This document shows, one piece after another, positions 24,801 through 30,130 of a stretch of 64,000 nucleotides of DNA; within the stretch, counting starts at the first letter, position 1, and each line of letters starts with the position of its first letter. The notes beneath the pieces were generated by a model. It had not been told where the DNA came from and made no database searches. It worked only from the letters and a program-made list of their open reading frames with translations. The DNA comes from Solen grandis (Eukaryota > Mollusca > Bivalvia > Adapedonta > Solenidae): assembly GCA_021229015.1 (NCBI GenBank), contig CM037790.1, positions 52,261,727 to 52,325,726 of the forward strand, read 5' to 3'. The translations under genes were made by a program, and so were the position numbers.

Positions 24801-27800
24801 TCAGTGACATATGCCCCCAAAGAGTTGCTTTGACACAGAACTGGAGTTAATATCCAGAAACCAAAAAAATACCCCCATTTTATGACATTTGATTGTTTAC
24901 CGTGACCTGGAAATTTGGGTTACAAACCTGAATCTCTTTTGAGGAGATCATTGATACATGTACCAAGTTATATAAATATCCATCCTTCCAAGACAGAGTA
25001 TAATGTCCAGAAACTGAAAAATACCCCATTTTATTTTAAAAAGGGGCATAACTCCAAAAATATAGCTTTCAGAATGCCTCTTGTCTTACAACTGTGCTTT
25101 GTCATGATAGTTTAAAAGTGTTTGAGTAATGGGCAACATTAAAAAATTTGCATGACACCCACAACAACGACGATGCTGCAGGGACCATAATAGCTAGACT
25201 TTTCTTCGAACCAGGCAATCTAAAAATGTAGGCAGTGACAATGCAAGGGGCTTAAATAGCTGCTTTGCCCTATGTGTGAGAAGGTTGTAGTTCCAGTTGG
25301 ACTTGGGTCCAGAGGAACTCCCCTGCCAATTTTTTTTTTAATTTAAAGCAGTTAAATAGTGCATTCTTATGAGTTTTTAGGGTGGGGGTCATGTGCCTGG
25401 TGCACCCTCCCCCCTTGAAGTTCTTCAACATGGTTGTTGGTTCAAGCCCTGTGGGTGGCAACTGTTTTTCCTAGCAAATTACGAGATGAGCAAAAATATT
25501 CTCCTGTACCCCAAATCCGGCGATAACCTTAATTTGGCGATGTTTTTTGCTACTCACTTAAGTTCTTGCATTATTTCGGAAGTGAAGGTCAACCATGTTT
25601 ATGTCCCACCGTCCATTTTTGCGATTCGGTTGATTTTCTGTGCTAAACATGGAGATACGACAGGTAAACAAAAAGAATTATTACATTACTGTGATAAAAC
25701 TGCATGCTTTTCCGGATGCAATTTTAACATTCACCATCCTTTCTTTTTTTTTTTCAAAAGATATTCAGTTGCTTAAAAAAATTGACAATTATCATTTCTG
25801 AATCTAAATCATTGTAGATCCCAATACTGGGTTTTACATAACGGAAAGAGAGCTCTGCACTATTGGAGGTGGCTGAGGCTCTTTAAGTTTTAAGGCATTT
25901 TTGAATGCCTCAACTGAGCCAGCATGCACTATATTATCAGGGAGATGATTCCAGTTAATCACATTGTCCACAAAGAATGAATTTTCATATTGTTTAGAAT
26001 TTGATGATGGTATTTCCAGACCCTTTGAATTTTTGCATTTTTCTGATGTATTTGATATTTCGCAGCCATAATTTTTTTTTTTAATTTTATTGTCCTTTTA
26101 GGTCTGGTAAATTTCAAAAAAATCTGTTGCTGGCAGTGCTGGAACTAACCCCTCAACCACCTTGTACATTAATATTAATCTGAGGCTTAGATGTCTATCT
26201 TGAAATGTTTCTAAATCAAGTTCTTGTTTCATTTATGATATTGTGCCTGGTGTTCTGCTTGTATAATTTCTTTTTATGAATCTTACTGCCCTGTTTTGGA
26301 TTCTTTCTAGTTTGTCTATATTGTCTTTCTGATAGGAGTTCCAGATGGTAGCCCCATATTCAATTATTGATCTTACTAGTGTAATGTAGGCTGTTTTTCT
26401 TCAGGTCTCTGGTACATTTCTGAGATTTCTTCTTCAAAAGTCTGAAGATGAATTTGCTTTTTTACATACCTTGTTGATATGTATATTCCCATTTTAAGTC
26501 ATTTGAGATTTGTAGTCCAAGACAGGGATTATTTTGTACTTCCTGAATTATGTGGTTATTAAGATGATAAATTCTATTTGATTTTTTGTTGATTGACATG
26601 ATATAGCATTTTTTTCCAGGGCTCACACTGTCAGGCGCCAAATGGCTCATATTTATTAAAAGTGACCCGTAAATTTTGAATTTGGTGCATTGCTCTGTTG
26701 CATGATTTTTATTTTTGTCAGTTACCTAAGCAGTCAGTCTGGTTATCAGTTTCGCTCACACAGAGCACTGCTGGATGGAGAAAAATCGAAAACCAGTCTA
26801 GCACATGTGTCCTTCACCTTGTATACCTGTGTATTTCACAGTTATGGCAGTTGACACATATGTGTTGATGAATTGAACAGTTTATTGGTAAATATAGCAA
26901 ATGTATCCATGGATTAAGGACACGATGATTGTTGAATTGACTGTCGAAACAAAAGGCATAATTCTAAGATTGTTTTTACGGTTTAGTCTTACGATAATCA
27001 GACTCGTTCAGCAAGCGATAATCAAAACATGTGGTCAGTATTATAATTAAAGGCAAAATTAAAGACCTGTCACCACAAGCAAACTAAATAACAATCAATG
27101 AAAAGAAATATAATCTTGTCCATTCCATCAAATCATCCCAATTCCATTTTTCTTTGAATGTTTCTATTTCTTTCTTCTCTTGGCAATGCCTTGGAGTTCA
27201 GATAGAAGGGTGTACACAGACCTGAATGATTAAGCCCATACTTCACCTTTCTCTGTACTCAAGACTATCTTCTGCCTATAATATAAGCTTTCCCCCAAAG
27301 AACAGACCTCTCATGCTGTTGGAGGATCACACTAGTCTACAAAATAAAGTGTAAAACAGAACCCCGCCCACTATGAGCCCTGTTGGAAATTAAATTCCAG
27401 CAAGGACAAAATAAATGTACACCCAGATACCTCTTTTCATAATTTTTTTTTTGGCTCTTCAAAGGATTTCCTCCTGCTTCAAAGCTATCAAAATTTAAAA
27501 AATCACATTAGATCTTCAAAATATTAAATTCTAAATTTAAGACCTTGCATAATGCCAAGCCGCCATAGGCCAATTGGCTGTGGGTCTTTGAATATTTAAA
27601 AAGAAAAAAATATCAAACATCCCAGTCTCAATCATGAGTTCAAAGCATAAGCTTGTCTCAGTCAAAAATATACCATTAGCAGCACATATGTAATGCTAAT
27701 AGTTTGCCACATTCTTGTTAAATCATTGGCTCATTCTGGCTCCAAAATTGGGCTCAAAGAAAAAAAAAAGTGGTCTCAATTTTGTACCATTTGGCTCATA

Positions 27801-28736
27801 AAAAAATATCCCAGTGTAAGCCCTGTTTTTGCATTGAATTTCATGCCCCAGTTTGTTGCCCATGATTGTGACTTTTTAGATCATGTTGTAATTGGAGGTG
27901 ATCATGTTATGATTTTATTGTTCTATATAGTAGGCAACCATCTGCAAATAGTCTGACAGAGGATTTTACACATTCTGACAGGTCATTTATGTGGCACAAG
28001 AATAGGATTGGCCCTAGTAATGTGCCTTGGGGTACTCCTGAGTCTACTGTTGTTTCACTTGATTTTTCGCCTTCTGCTAGTACTATTGTTTTCATTGTTT
28101 TATTTGTTAGGAAATTTGTTAACCAAGTGCATAGACTTCCCTTAATTCCGTAGCTGATAAATTTGTGTAGGAGTTTGTCATGCGGTACTGTGTCAAAGGC
28201 TTTTGAAAAGTCTAATATGGCAATATCTATTTGTTGACCTTTGTCATGATCTTATAGAAAGTTTGTCATTTTACTATATTTCCAACTAAGTTCATGCGAC
28301 ATTCTACGTCACACTCCCACCGAAATAAAAATCAATCTGAGTCCCCGAATTTAGGTTATGTTTTCAGATCATTGTAAGATTTAACAACTGCCATATTTGT
28401 TTATATTTAGCAACCGCTGAATGACGTTTTTTGCCGTTAATCCTAAATAACTTTCAAAAAGTTGTAGTAAAATCATAACCAGAACAATTATAGATTACTG
28501 TGGTTTGTTTAAAATGCTACTGACATTTGTTCTTATATCGCCGAAATTGTGTTACACCAGGATTTAGTATACTTCACAGTAAAAACTTGCTTTAATTTTA
28601 AAAGACTAAAAAATCAAATTATACTTCTCGACATTACTCATTAGAAATTGTTCAATATATCAACAAAATTGAATGGCTTACCTGAATGGGAAATGATGAA
28701 CATTAAAACTGGCAAGATCGCAATAATTGAATCCAT
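653..28736 (-). CDS. ADAM17: ADAM17-like membrane metalloprotease, 13 exons, 3' end outside window
   Basis: Zinc protease of the adamalysin family; ADAM17 sheds ectodomains of membrane proteins such as cytokines and growth-factor ligands at the cell surface. I joined 13 minus-strand exons (28682-28736, 16546-16687, 15015-15237, 14143-14240, 12043-12125, 10965-11095, 9875-9970, 7783-7881, 7365-7503, 4989-5102, 3533-3657, 1740-1809, 653-815). All junctions are GT/AG and every phase matches, giving 512 codons plus 2 nt. Order: signal peptide (residues 1-18), prodomain with cysteine switch C177 (TCGIREGD), furin-type site RRSKR (203-207), catalytic domain starting near TTCQLMVVADH, zinc site HEFGHNFGSEHD (393-404), Met-turn KYIMYP with M422, then disintegrin from CGNGRIDEGELCD. 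ADAM17 is favoured over ADAM10 by YIMYPWAVSGYDKNN after the zinc site (ADAM10 has YIMYARATSG). The Cys-rich, transmembrane and cytoplasmic exons lie left of position 1. No in-frame stop or lost catalytic residue is seen. Confidence 0.94.
830..1735. other. Intron 12 of the ADAM17-like gene with an interspersed repeat
   Basis: Two related ~190-bp units (ATGAGAATTATAGTTCTTGG at 960 and CTGAGAGTTATGGTTCTTGG at 1130) are followed by a GGACGGACAGACAGACAGG stretch and TTCATTGTGCAGGGGGTAT. This resembles the right part of the Helentron-like families. No exon was seen. Confidence 0.5.
1740..1809 (-). CDS. ADAM17: ADAM17-like exon 12: catalytic to disintegrin linker
   Basis: Acceptor GTATTTCAG|CTG and donor TCACAG|GTAGGG; 70 nt, phase 0 in, phase 1 out. 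It encodes LFSPCSRKFIFKVLKAKGFD and CFT, matching MFSNCSKQSI...ECF of ADAM17. Too short for simple ORF calling; found by family pattern and phase. Confidence 0.9.
2028..2275 (-). mobile_element. tRNA-derived SINE, family A
   Basis: Reverse-orientation copy: the head reads GGGATTCAAACCC then TAACCGCTTGGCCACGGCGG at the right end, and the tail is TTTACCGTCACTGCAATAGT at the left. It lies between exons 11 and 12 of the ADAM17-like gene. Confidence 0.83.
2305..2600 (+). mobile_element. Decayed tRNA-like repeats
   Basis: A plus-strand tRNA-like head is at 2315-2395 (CAGTAGAGCATT, GGTTCGAGTTC) and a reverse one at 2520-2575 (GGGTTTAAACCCACAACTCT). Both lack a paired acceptor stem. Confidence 0.45.
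2698..2956 (+). mobile_element. tRNA-derived SINE, family A
   Basis: It starts GGCCTCTGTGGTCGAGACGG (A-box-like) with GGGATCGAATCCC (B-box) about 55 bp on, then a body with AGCCTTCCAGCTGGCTTGCG and a tail GCGACGGTAAACTCATATAG. At least five copies of this family occur in the window in both orientations. Confidence 0.85.
3533..3657 (-). CDS. ADAM17: ADAM17-like exon 11: zinc site and Met-turn
   Basis: Acceptor TTTTTTTCAG|AG and donor AACAAG|GTTAG; 125 nt, phase 1 in, phase 0 out. It encodes EFGHNFGSEHDPETDSCAPS, then YGDGKYIMYPWAVSGYDKNN. The catalytic glutamate, second and third histidine ligands and Met-turn methionine are all present. Confidence 0.97.
3658..4988. other. Intron 10 of the ADAM17-like gene
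   Basis: No exon or complete element recognised. Scattered repeat fragments include an AGACAGACATGCAGACAG stretch near 4600. Confidence 0.5.
4989..5102 (-). CDS. ADAM17: ADAM17-like exon 10: up to first zinc ligand
   Basis: Acceptor TGTTTTAG|TG and donor GCTCATG|GTGAG; 114 nt, phase 1 on both sides. It encodes YNNGEMTLNTGWSSSKNAGG and LQAQLVTAH. The intron splits the zinc motif after the first histidine (H393), inside the glutamate codon. Confidence 0.95.
5204..5400. mobile_element. Hairpin-headed element fragment
   Basis: It begins AACAAGAT then GTGTTcgaaaAACAC (5-bp stem), followed by an 18-C run at 5231-5248. No matching right end was found before the next element starts at 5402. Confidence 0.45.
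5402..6374. mobile_element. Hairpin-headed Helentron-like element with ~165-bp internal repeats
   Basis: Head AACAAGA then GCTGTCagagGACAGC (6-bp stem) and CTCGACTATTC. Right end GAATAGTCGAGCTAAAA. CGACTATTC and GAATAGTCG are inverted but sit at different distances from the two termini. Inside are four diverged units marked by GGGCCATAATT at about 5660, 5826, 5990 and 6157, spaced 161-169 bp. No protein. Structure fits non-autonomous Helentron-associated elements, including bivalve pearl/CvA repeats. Confidence 0.65.
6375..7364. other. Left part of intron 9 with repeat remnants
   Basis: It contains related units with AGAGTTATG(G/T)TTATTGG near 6530 and 6680, and a GGCGGACGGACAGACAACC end near 7045. 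Probably another decayed element of the tandem-core type. The stretch 7259-7534 overlaps exon 9 on the opposite strand, and its plus-strand frame is not a gene. Confidence 0.45.
7365..7503 (-). CDS. ADAM17: ADAM17-like exon 9: catalytic domain
   Basis: The acceptor is TTTAAG|GCATTC, not the nearby TTCAG, because only the former keeps phase 0 with exon 8. The donor is CCCCGA|GTAAGT. 139 nt, phase 1 out. It encodes RKFCLAHLFTFRSFEDGVLG and GGICSP, matching VCLAHLFTYQDFDMGTLG in ADAM17. Confidence 0.94.
7783..7881 (-). CDS. ADAM17: ADAM17-like exon 8: catalytic domain
   Basis: Acceptor TTTCAG|ATG and donor CTAGAG|GTAAGG; 99 nt, phase 0 on both sides. It encodes MRIHNESHPQTAFLQKSPHY and AEAWVTKDLLE. 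The family block HYN...AWDVKMLLE is recognisable. Confidence 0.93.
8940..9357 (-). mobile_element. tRNA-derived SINE, family B
   Basis: Reading minus from 9357: GAGCCGGTGCAATAGCTCAG then TGGTAGAGTG (A-box region) and GGGGTTCAAATCCC (B-box), a clear tRNA-like head. A ~330-bp body with ACTGGTTCTACCCAGGAATG follows. Too long and unpaired for a functional tRNA. Confidence 0.8.
9875..9970 (-). CDS. ADAM17: ADAM17-like exon 7: catalytic domain
   Basis: Acceptor CTATTTTTAG|ATA and donor GCAGAG|GTAAC; 96 nt, phase 0 on both sides. It encodes INVIQIVSSIYRQTDFDESG and then KGIGFEVAE, matching LIDRVDDIYRNT..FKGYGIQI of the family. Confidence 0.93.
10660..10875. mobile_element. Related MITE with TTAT target duplication
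   Basis: Inverted ends CCCTTTACCT and AGGTAAAGGG are flanked by TTAT on both sides (10660-10663 and 10872-10875). The 208-bp core shares phrases with a decayed relative at about 11730-11935, such as TTTATGACTTGATGAATATT and a GTCTGTTTG block. This suggests the family accepts TTAN targets. Confidence 0.65.
10965..11095 (-). CDS. ADAM17: ADAM17-like exon 6: furin site and start of catalytic domain
   Basis: Acceptor TTTTACAG|ACTCC and donor TACATG|GTAAT; 131 nt, phase 1 in, phase 0 out. DSRRSKRQ is a proprotein convertase site. TTCQLMVVADHLFFEHMGGG is the first strand and helix of the catalytic domain, close to the ADAM17 block [20 protein letters not shown]. Confidence 0.95.
11725..11935. mobile_element. 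Decayed relative of the 10664 MITE
   Basis: It shares AAGTATTCAT, TTTATGACTTGATGAATATT and TCTGGGCCACAATACTGTAC-type blocks with 10680-10871. It ends GAAAAGGGTTAACCC. The left end is eroded. Intron 5 of the ADAM17-like gene. Confidence 0.5.
12043..12125 (-). CDS. ADAM17: ADAM17-like exon 5: cysteine switch
   Basis: Acceptor CTGTTTCAG|ACA and donor GAGGATG|GTATG; 83 nt, phase 2 in, phase 1 out. It encodes HSTCGIREGDEEEDAELHGR. C177 sits where ADAM17 has the latency cysteine of VCGYLKVD. An acidic stretch (EGDEEEDAE) follows. Confidence 0.9.
12150..12466 (-). mobile_element. tRNA-derived SINE, family C
   Basis: Minus reading: GGTCCTGGTGGCTGAGTGGT, TAGGACATCTGCCC, then TTGGTTTGATTCCCAGCC as B-box. 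The tail ends in TTTGGGTTTAACTGCCC and a T-rich stretch. It lies just upstream of exon 5. Confidence 0.78.
12727..12814. repeat. Near-perfect 42-bp palindrome with 4-bp loop
   Basis: Left arm 12727-12768 and right arm 12773-12814 are reverse complements with one mismatch; the loop is TAGT. The sequence left of it (12650-12726) repeats parts of the left arm (GTAATATAGAAAAAAT). Confidence 0.9.
12846..13562. mobile_element. Pogo/Tigger-like MITE, 717 bp
   Basis: The ends are inverted: left CAGTCAAGACTCGTTATCTC, right reverse complement CAGTTGAGACTTGTTATCTC. TA flanks both sides (12844-12845 and 13563-13564). The motif GTCGAGATA recurs inside both ends. CAGT termini with TA target sites fit the Tc1/mariner-pogo group. 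No transposase frame. It sits in intron 4 of the ADAM17-like gene. Confidence 0.65.
13768..14026 (-). mobile_element. tRNA-derived SINE, family A
   Basis: Near full-length copy. Tail TTTACCATCGCTGCGATGG at the left, body ACAGGTGGAGGAAGACCCC, B-box GGGATTCGAACCC and A-box complement AACCGCTCGGCCACGG at the right. It sits about 115 bp from exon 4. Confidence 0.85.
14143..14240 (-). CDS. ADAM17: ADAM17-like exon 4: prodomain
   Basis: Acceptor TTTTCAG|CCG and donor CACAT|GTAAGT; 98 nt, phase 0 in, phase 2 out. It encodes PSWRLMGPSNNHTMVAYKQS and DMKVKFPDSGQH, matching the family block PLWRF..(M)LVYKSEDIK. Confidence 0.92.
14560..14992 (-). mobile_element. Degenerate family A SINE split by the piggyBac-like MITE
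   Basis: The left part (14560-14728) has ATTTCCAGCTTATTACAGGT and TCAAATCCACAGCAG. The right part (14944-14992) has TGACCTTAACCGCTTGACAA. The order matches family A, and the break coincides with the TTAA insertion. Confidence 0.65.
14729..14943. mobile_element. piggyBac-like MITE inserted in a SINE
   Basis: TTAA at both borders (14729-14732, 14940-14943) with inverted ends CCCTTTCCCTCATA and TATATGAGGGAAAGGG. The core is 207 bp with no coding capacity. TTAA target duplication and CCC..GGG ends are the signature of piggyBac-type elements. It interrupts a degenerate minus-orientation SINE whose remainder (CCTTAACCGCTTGACAATG) resumes after it. Confidence 0.85.
15015..15237 (-). CDS. ADAM17: ADAM17-like exon 3: prodomain core
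   Basis: Acceptor CTTTTAG|ACC and donor ATAGAG|GTATG; 223 nt, phase 2 in, phase 0 out. It encodes RPFHLYLKPSKILSRGFKG, then a region with GDPHAVVNVNYEDSG and DDDTYIIE, which aligns with the ADAM17 prodomain stretch ending in NIEPLW. Confidence 0.92.
15580..16455. repeat. 45-bp minisatellite, about 19 copies, in intron 2
   Basis: Unit GGAGGACTTTAAACTTCCTG, AACAGCCCCTACATCATAAT, ATATA. Copies toward 16455 are the most uniform, and those near 15580 are diverged and of uneven length. Because 45 is a multiple of 3, it produces a repetitive plus-strand frame (16144-16473) that is not a gene. It ends about 90 bp from the exon 2 donor. Confidence 0.92.
16546..16687 (-). CDS. ADAM17: ADAM17-like exon 2: N-terminal prodomain
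   Basis: Acceptor TTTTCAG|TCTC and donor GGCAG|GTACG. It encodes SASIHEQLSYFETLKISDIS and onward to LNTLG; the YFETL..SDISHR block is typical of the start of ADAM10/17 prodomains. It is 142 nt, entering in phase 1 and leaving in phase 2. A 45-bp minisatellite begins about 100 bp downstream of its donor. Confidence 0.9.
16775..17195 (-). mobile_element. Older family A SINE, host of the nested insertion
   Basis: Left half 16775-16860 (CATATAGCCACATCCAGCTA) and right half 17106-17195 (AGGGTAGAACATGTGACC, ACCAGCTGGAAGGCATGCTC). Together they restore family A order once the inner SINE is removed. Confidence 0.75.
16861..17105 (+). mobile_element. Family A SINE inserted in an older antisense SINE
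   Basis: Full head and tail are present (GGGCCTCCGTGTCTGAGAGG ... GCGACGGTAAACTCAAATAG). It is flanked by the direct repeat AGAGGCACC at 16851-16859 and 17106-17114, a target-site duplication. Confidence 0.88.
17172..17840. repeat. ~39-bp minisatellite, first block
   Basis: Unit TACAACATACTATGAATTTA then AAAGTATGATACCACACTT, with variants of 37-39 bp. About 17 copies. A second block lies at 18232-18548. Confidence 0.9.
18232..18548. repeat. ~39-bp minisatellite, second block
   Basis: Same unit as 17172-17840, more diverged (about eight copies). It is separated from the first block by ~390 bp of non-repetitive sequence containing TACTTGCTTTTTTTTC and, near its end, TACTTGCTAAAAATAGCAAG. Confidence 0.85.
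18834..19330. mobile_element. Hairpin-headed element with two diverged internal units
   Basis: Head ACAAGAAAT then GTGTCCagaGGACAC (6-bp stem) and GATGCCCC. Two related units follow: TCCTGAGTAATATCCATGAA near 18918 and TCCTGAATAATATATTTGTG near 19184, about 266 bp apart. The right end is not clear. Confidence 0.5.
19648..20508. mobile_element. Hairpin-headed element interrupted by a second one
   Basis: Head AACAAGA then GCTGTCcataaGACAGC and CTCGACTATTTG. Right end CAAATAGTCAAGCTAAAA at 20490-20508, same family as 5402-6374. The element at 19690-20300 sits between its two ends. Confidence 0.6.
19690..20300. mobile_element. Nested Helentron-like element
   Basis: Head ATAGAGGGCCatagaGGCCCT, then GCTCACCTGAG. 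Right end GAGCACATAGTGCTCAGG. It shares the head and the GGTTCACCCAAGGAACATCC-type body with the family at 22590. Inserted in the element 19648-20508. Confidence 0.55.
21256..21493. mobile_element. Second copy of the TTAA-flanked MITE, opposite orientation
   Basis: Same inverted ends (CCCTTTCCCTCATA ... ATGAGGGAAAGGG) and shared internal blocks with the copy at 14733, for example GGTCTTTTCATGGTGTCC. TTAA is intact at the right (21490-21493) and decayed to TTGT at the left. This copy carries an extra palindrome, CAGCCTGCGAG..CTCGCAGGCTG, at about 21406-21432. Confidence 0.82.
21553..21640 (+). mobile_element. SINE head fragment
   Basis: CAGGTAGCTCAGTCAGTAGA is an A-box-type tRNA D-arm sequence, followed by a decayed B-box (CCCAGGTTGAGGACC). 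A related decayed head is at 2310-2390 (CAGTAGAGCATTAAACCC, GGTTCGAGTTCTG). Confidence 0.55.
22590..24621. mobile_element. 2-kb Helentron-like (pearl/HINE-type) element with seven ~166-bp repeats
   Basis: Head AACAAGA then GGGCCaagatGGCCC and GCTCACCTGAG. Right end CTCAGGTGAGCTAA, the inverted copy of the internal head motif. The core is a tandem array (about 23130-24380) marked by AAGTGACCCCTGGTGC at 23249, 23416, 23580, 23745, 23913, 24080 and 24244. A GGACGCACGCACGCACGGAC stretch precedes the right end. No open frame. Bivalve pearl and oyster CvA elements, and Helentron-associated elements generally, have this layout of flanks plus core tandem repeats. Confidence 0.7.
23130..24380. repeat. 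~166-bp tandem repeat array, seven copies
   Basis: Unit spacing 164-168 bp measured from AAGTGACCCCTGG. Units also share CACCATAGGGCTATGATTTG and GATGATGCTACATACCAAAT. Middle copies are the most alike and the first is most diverged, as expected for arrays that homogenise internally. Confidence 0.85.
24620..24783. mobile_element. Hairpin-headed element fragment abutting the previous one
   Basis: Head AACAAGA then GCTCTgcAGAGC starts within the last bases of the 22590 element (GAGCTAACAAGAGC). The body is short and has no clear right end before the next head at 24785. Confidence 0.45.
24785..25205. mobile_element. Hairpin-headed element
   Basis: Head AACAAGAACTG then TCACagtcaGTGA and ATATGCCCC. 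The body includes AAAAGGGGCATAACTCC, and the end has ACAACAACGACGATGCTGCA then ATAATAGCTAGAC. Same general plan as the elements to its left. Confidence 0.5.
25815..28255 (-). pseudogene. CR1/jockey-like reverse transcriptase relic in intron 1, split by an insertion
   Basis: Minus-strand relic of a non-LTR RT. From 28255 downward: ILDFSKAFDTVPHDKLLHKF (about 28235-28170), SGVPQGTLLGPILF (28041-28000), then RLFADG at about 27950-27937, where the catalytic FADD aspartate is replaced by glycine. After the 26617-27825 insertion it continues KCYIMSINKKSNRIYHLNNH and CLGLQISNDLKW (26612-26490), with further decayed thumb sequence to about 25815. Internal frame changes confirm it is dead. It lies about 430 bp from exon 1 of the ADAM17-like gene, in the same orientation. 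Confidence 0.8.
26617..27825. mobile_element. hAT-like non-autonomous DNA transposon inside the RT relic
   Basis: The ends are inverted: CAGGGCTCACACTG at the left, and at the right the reverse complement reads CAGGGCTTACACTG. A second inverted block (GCCAAATGG, with flanks) follows a little inside each end. The element separates two parts of one RT reading frame. The flanks are T runs (seven T, five T) consistent with an ~8-bp target duplication, but too simple to be sure. CAGGG-type ends suggest hAT. No transposase frame is visible. Confidence 0.6.
28682..28736 (-). CDS. ADAM17: ADAM17-like exon 1: start codon and signal peptide
   Basis: The ATG has a good context (AAA before, G after). 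The 18 residues MDSIIAILPVLMFIISHS form a hydrophobic secretion signal, followed by one base and the donor CAG|GTAAG. Phase 1 matches exon 2 at 16687 directly. No genome-wide alternative first exon was tested. Intron 1 is about 12 kb. Confidence 0.85.
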
Positions 28737-29000
28737 TTTGAATCAAATTCAAATTTCATAGTTTACACCTCAAAAAAGAAACTGATATCATTCTATCAAA
28801 CTGAAATAAAGTTTAATTTTAACACGGAAGTTTACATATGAAAAGGACAGAACTCCTCCGAATGTTTATTGTTTATAATGCGGACCCGTACCACACGGTT
28901 CAGATCGATTATTTTCCGGATCATTCTAACCTCACATAAATACAACTTCGCTGAAAATTTGATATGGGTCATGATTTTCGTTCGGGGGGGGGGGGAATCC
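28737..29000 (-). promoter_or_regulatory. Presumed 5' UTR and promoter region of the ADAM17-like gene
   Basis: AT-rich sequence directly upstream of the start codon. No clear TATA box or CpG-rich stretch is visible. An out-of-frame ATG at 28759-28757 opens an 18-codon reading frame that overlaps the main start. The transcription start cannot be placed from sequence alone. Confidence 0.3.
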
Positions 29001-29107
29001 AGGGCAGATATTAAGCAAGTTTATGATGATCTGTTTAAATGTTTCCTAGGTTGACCATGTAAAACAATTGCTCGCGGTAATTGACACGTTCTCTTTCTTT
29101 TTTTTTT

Positions 29108-29182
29108 TTTCGGCACTCTTTGAAAAGTATATTTATGTATATATCGTGTATTTTATAAATATACTTTTTAAAGAGCGGTCCT
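29108..29182. repeat. Short inverted repeat, possible MITE
   Basis: GCACTCTTTGAAAAGTATAT faces ATATACTTTTTAAAGAGCGG with a ~25-bp AT-rich centre. Confidence 0.5.
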
Positions 29183-29493
29183 TCCAATGCATTTTCAAAT
29201 GAATGATTTATAATTGTTAATCAAAACCCTGTGTAAGTTTTACACCAACCAGCCAACAAGTAAATCAGACAATAAATATCCATTTGGCTTTGGGTAATTT
29301 AAGGGCTTTCTGCTTTTTGCATTTCTGACACTAATGTATCTTGTGTTAATATAATAAAAATTAATTTTTGTACAGTTATTAGTATTATGTTTATATACGT
29401 ATACACACATACAACACGCACATACCTGGTGTTTTTTCTGTCTCATAATACATATTCTTAAGCATTTTGTATCAGATTCATATACACTTTATT

Positions 29494-29725
29494 TAAACTT
29501 ATTTATTTTACGTCGATTGGGACACACGTTCTTACAACTTATACTAATCCCTCTTGACGGTTCCTGGGTTGGACCAGGGATTCTATATACAGGTATATAT
29601 AATCCCTGGTTGAACCAGTACTTTGCGCCTGGAAAGGTCGTGAAGAATTCTTGCTTCTAACGGGGTTTGAAACCACATCCTTCGGATCCGTAATCGGATA
29701 CGTTACCACTGGATCACGGAGCCCT
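29494..29725 (-). mobile_element. tRNA-derived SINE, family D
   Basis: Minus reading: GGGCTCCGTGATCCAGTGGT, AACGTATCCG, and GTGGTTTCAAACCCC. The far end shares TTTATTTTAC and ACAACTTATACTAATC with the copy at 30325. Confidence 0.72.
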
Positions 29726-29984
29726 TTATTTGATCCTTAAAACGATTTCATTACTGTAGATCAACTGATTAAATTCGAAAAGCTGAAGAATTTTGATTAA
29801 AAATTTAGCAAATATTTATAAGAATACAGTGGTTTTGAATATGATTAATAGTTATGACTAAATACGTATATCATTAGAAAAATTAGAAGTATAATTATTG
29901 AAACGATCTGAGCTTTTGAACATCGTGGTAGTCCGGTTATATAGATGGTTTAAATGTGAAAATATTTTATTTGGCATAAATGGT

Positions 29985-30130
29985 GTCTACAGGGATATGG
30001 CTTTTGTGTCAGCTGCTGTAAGCAAAGGTGGCACATAGGGATCACTTTTCCCTTGCCTGTTCGTCTGTCACACTTTTTCCGTCAAGCTTCAGCAGGTGAC
30101 ACGTGTGTTGCAAAGAACACTCTTGTTTTA
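29985..30130. mobile_element. Hairpin-headed element in reverse orientation
   Basis: At its right end GTGTTgcaaagAACAC (30105-30120) is followed by TCTTGTTTT, the reverse complement of the AACAAGA head. The left part has GTAAGCAAAGGTGGCACATA, resembling the ends near 7070-7100. Confidence 0.5.
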
